DNA of 64,000 nt. It comes from DATKFM01 sp046154965 (GTDB taxonomy: Bacteria; Pseudomonadota; Alphaproteobacteria; Dongiales; Dongiaceae). Of the stretch, positions 61,845 to 64,000 are shown piece after piece. The DNA is taken from contig JBJXDY010000015.1 of the NCBI GenBank assembly GCA_046154965.1, positions 33,122-97,121 of the forward strand, read 5' to 3'. Below the pieces are notes generated by a model. It saw only the letters and a list, made by a program, of their open reading frames with translations. It did not search any database and had not been told where the DNA came from. The position numbers were made by a program, and so were the translations under genes. Position 1 is the first letter of the stretch. Each line of letters starts with the position of its first letter.

Positions 61845-61894
61845 CACTCCTAGTTTGTCATCCCCGCGTTCGCGGGGATGACAAACTAGGAGTG
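61845..61894. repeat. 50-base perfect palindrome
   Basis: Two 24-base arms (61845-61868 and 61871-61894) are exact reverse complements around TT. The core GTCATCCCCGCG is a motif often found in dispersed proteobacterial repeats. It sits about 100 bases before the HAD gene start and could be a mobile palindromic unit. Confidence 0.9.
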
Positions 61895-61997
61895 TTGAGA
61901 TTCGAGCGTTGATGCATGGGTCGAGAACGACATTTTCGCAGCGCGCAGGCCGCTGTATGTTTTTGCTGTCCCTTGTTGTTTTCATCCGAGCCCATCC

Positions 61998-62702
61998 ATG
62001 CCCTCCTCCTCCCTCTCCGCCATCGGTTTCGATGCCGACGACACGCTCTGGCAGAACGAGCAGTTCTACCGGCTGACCGAGCGGCGGTTGACGGAGTTGC
62101 TGGCGGCGCATGCGGAGCCCGGCGATATCTCGCGGCGGCTGCTGGAGGCGGAGAAGCGGAACCTGGAATTCTATGGCTTCGGCATCAAAGGCTTCACGCT
62201 GTCGATGATCGAGACGGCGATCGAGATTACCGAGGGCCGCGCGCCCGCCTCCGTCATCCGGGAGATCCTGGCGTCGGGCCGCGAGCTGCTGCGCCATCCC
62301 GTGGAGACGCTGCCCCATGTGCGGGAGACGCTGGAGCAGCTCGCCGGCAGCTACCGGATCATCCTCATCACCAAGGGCGACCTGTTCGACCAGGAGCGCA
62401 AGCTGGCGCAATCGGGCCTGGGCGAGCTGTTCGACGCCGTGGAGATCGTCAGCGACAAGAACGCCTCGACCTATCAGCGCGTCTTCAGCCGCCACGGCGA
62501 CGGGCCGGGGCGTGGCATGATGGTGGGAAACTCTCTGAAGTCCGATGTGGTGCCGGCGATCGAGGCGGGAAGCTGGTGCGTCTATGTGCCCCACGATCTC
62601 ACCTGGTCGCTGGAGCATAGCGACGAGCCCACGGACTCCCCGCGCTTCCGCCGGCTGGCGCATCTGGGCGAACTGCTGAGCCTGATTGCGGAGATTGAAT
62701 AA
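61998..62702 (+). CDS. HAD-superfamily hydrolase
   Basis: The 234-residue protein has HAD motif I GFDADDTLW (nucleophile Asp12, acid/base Asp14), motif II in IILITKGD, motif III lysine around SDKNASTYQ, and motif IV near MMVGNSLKSDVVPAI. A helical cap lies between motifs I and II. It is likely a phosphatase for a small metabolite; the substrate is unknown. Confidence 0.87.
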   Translation: MPSSSLSAIGFDADDTLWQNEQFYRLTERRLTELLAAHAEPGDISRRLLEAEKRNLEFYGFGIKGFTLSMIETAIEITEGRAPASVIREILASGRELLRHPVETLPHVRETLEQLAGSYRIILITKGDLFDQERKLAQSGLGELFDAVEIVSDKNASTYQRVFSRHGDGPGRGMMVGNSLKSDVVPAIEAGSWCVYVPHDLTWSLEHSDEPTDSPRFRRLAHLGELLSLIAEIE

Positions 62703-63006
62703 GACAAGGCGGTATTGCCGCTCCGCGGATTTGAACCCGCGTATTCGCGAACGCCCGCACCGAGCCGCGAACCTAGTGGTTCGATGCCAACGGATGGTTC
62801 CCATCCATCGGCACAATCGAACCACCAGCTATTTGATCTGGTGGGCCGGCGGCTCTTTCCCGAACCTCCATTCCCGTAATGCGACCGGAAACGGCCTTCG
62901 AGCGGGCGGTTGACCGAAACGCCTTAGTCTTTACAGCGAATGGTCACAGGATTGCAACGCGGCGGCTCGATCGCCGCCGGCCGTATCCAGGATCAACCTA
63001 CCCTGT
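62703..63006. other. Intergenic region with repeat copy B
   Basis: About 300 bases lie between the convergent HAD and radical SAM genes. Apart from repeat copy B, nothing is recognised. A tRNA-like 3' end on the minus strand near 62717-62745 was examined and rejected. Confidence 0.5.
62772..62845 (-). repeat. Copy B of the 74-base nested-palindrome repeat
   Basis: The reverse complement matches copy A (48332-48405) at 69 of 74 positions without gaps. Most changes fall in the left arm of the inner hairpin, which weakens pairing in this copy. Confidence 0.85.
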
Positions 63007-64000
63007 TCATGCAACACGACGCTGTCTTGCACGGGCCTGAATCGACTGAGGCGGAATGGCGTAGCCGGTTGGGTCGGCCAAGTAGGCGTTCTGATCGTGC
63101 ATCAACGCGCCCTTAGGCAGAGCATGCCATAATGGCCCCAGGCTCAGCCGCATACGCTCCTGGTAAAAGTCCGGGAGTCTGGTGCTCGCGCCCTGAAAAA
63201 ACCGGCGGACCGCGGGATCTGAATCCAGCAGCCGGCGAATCTTGGATTGGAACTTGACTCTCTTCGATGAAGTTGCGCGCACAAGATTGAGCGCCTTTGT
63301 CGCGACGCCTCGATTGGCGGCGAGCCGCCGCCAAACGAGCCGGCCCGTCATCGCATGGCGCGTAACGTCAACTGTACGATCATAGAACTCGGCCCAGCCA
63401 TAGTTTAGCGGCTGCACGTTCATGGCGTGGTTGCCGTCAAGAAAGAAATGCGGAAACGGCAGCACGCGCCCTGTGCGTTGCAGTTCGAGATTGAGCGGTG
63501 CGGCACGACCATATGCGGTCAGAAGCGAAAACGCCGGATAAGCTCCCGGCGTCATCTCGAAGAAGCGTTTGGTCAGCTCGAAAGGCTCGGCCCCCTCGTC
63601 GCTATCCAGACCAAGCACAAAGTTTGTCTGCACGAACGGGATGTGACGCAGGATCGTGTTAACGTGGTCCGAAACCTGACGCACTTTGTCTATCCCGACG
63701 TTGCGGCCGGTCTTGGACTTGTTGCCCAAATCAAACCACGACTCGATACCCGGCAGGATGCCAATAAAGCCGTTGGCCTTGAGGCGGTGCAGATGGGGCT
63801 CCGACAGCAGAGATAAGCTGCTCTCGGCGACGAACCGCACGCCGCCCGGCGGCACGGCGTCCTCAATGGCCGACATATAGTCGTCGAAACGGACGCCGAA
63901 GTTCGGGTCATGCCAGGCGACGACGGGGCGGGTCAGCTTGCCGCGGAGGAATCGAAGATCTTCACGGATTTGATCGAAGGCGAGCGGCTGATAGTCGACA
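63007..64000 (-). CDS. Radical SAM protein, C-terminal part (cut by window end)
   Basis: The minus-strand frame is open to the window edge, giving at least 330 residues; the N-terminus with the CxxxCxxC cluster lies outside. VAWHDPNFGVRFDDYM, GGVRFVAESSLSLLSEPHLHRL and GFIGILPGIESWFDLGNKSK are typical of B12-binding-type radical SAM enzymes, where ESWF/GIES contacts SAM and TNFVLGLDSDEG lies later in the barrel. The last 110 residues form a helical tail (VWRRLAANRGVATKALNLVR). The reaction is unknown. Confidence 0.72.
   Translation of the reverse strand, partial: VDYQPLAFDQIREDLRFLRGKLTRPVVAWHDPNFGVRFDDYMSAIEDAVPPGGVRFVAESSLSLLSEPHLHRLKANGFIGILPGIESWFDLGNKSKTGRNVGIDKVRQVSDHVNTILRHIPFVQTNFVLGLDSDEGAEPFELTKRFFEMTPGAYPAFSLLTAYGRAAPLNLELQRTGRVLPFPHFFLDGNHAMNVQPLNYGWAEFYDRTVDVTRHAMTGRLVWRRLAANRGVATKALNLVRATSSKRVKFQSKIRRLLDSDPAVRRFFQGASTRLPDFYQERMRLSLGPLWHALPKGALMHDQNAYLADPTGYAIPPQSIQARARQRRVA

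Noticed and set aside
62717..62745. tRNA 3' end-like sequence on the minus strand (GTTCAAATCC)
   Set aside because: The T-stem does not pair properly, no matching acceptor 5' strand or anticodon arm is found in the right distance, and repeat copy B occupies the place.

Overview
The window is a GC-rich chromosomal segment with dense genes, short intergenic gaps and many long antisense shadow frames. Protein families, an alphaproteobacterial SOS box (GTTC-N7-GTTC) and an imuA-imuB-dnaE2 cassette point to an alphaproteobacterium of the Rhodospirillales type; this placement is inferred from family make-up, not from a marker gene. No rRNA, tRNA, CRISPR array, prophage or intact insertion sequence was recognised.

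Layout. 1-5.2 kb: the tail of a LysR-type regulator, a Tat-exported PhoX-type phosphatase, an amidase, and three gene remnants (a second LysR tail, an FAD dehydrogenase head with a frameshift, and a glycerol kinase-like tail). 5.3-19.9 kb: a probable amine-utilisation region with an ethanolamine-type permease, a glutamine synthetase-like ligase, an SDR, an aldehyde dehydrogenase and an iron-dependent alcohol dehydrogenase. It is interrupted by a DUF559 gene between inverted repeats, by a cassette of unknown genes (9.9-11.6 kb), and by an 1150-residue BTAD/TolB-like/TPR regulator with a perfect CRP-type operator upstream. A hydratase and a DUF1989 protein follow. 19.9-21.8 kb: AT-richer accessory genes of unknown function with a strong sigma70-like promoter.

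22.2-33.6 kb, all minus strand: putA, aldose 1-epimerase, then the SOS mutagenesis cassette. Here imuA and imuB are followed by a VOC-fold gene and a VapBC toxin-antitoxin pair that sits directly in front of dnaE2. A LexA box lies upstream of imuA and a palindromic operator upstream of vapB, so the error-prone polymerase may answer to two regulators. 33.7-40.2 kb: an Mpo1-like protein, a crotonase, pyrE, a membrane protein, and an ABC peptide-type transporter (binding protein plus two permeases, no ATPase in view).

40.3-46.5 kb: a 2046-residue RTX adhesin-like protein with 14 regular 92-residue repeats. 47-56.8 kb: two class III aminotransferases, a LysR regulator divergent from creatinase, and a complete PotABCD-type ABC importer; together they suggest uptake and breakdown of creatine or related amines. 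56.8-64 kb: a PadR-like regulator, an SDR, a universal stress protein, a CDF metal transporter, pdxH, a glutathione transferase, a HAD hydrolase and the end of a radical SAM protein cut by the window edge. A 74-base nested-palindrome repeat occurs twice in opposite orientation (48.3 and 62.8 kb), and a 50-base perfect palindrome lies at 61.85 kb.
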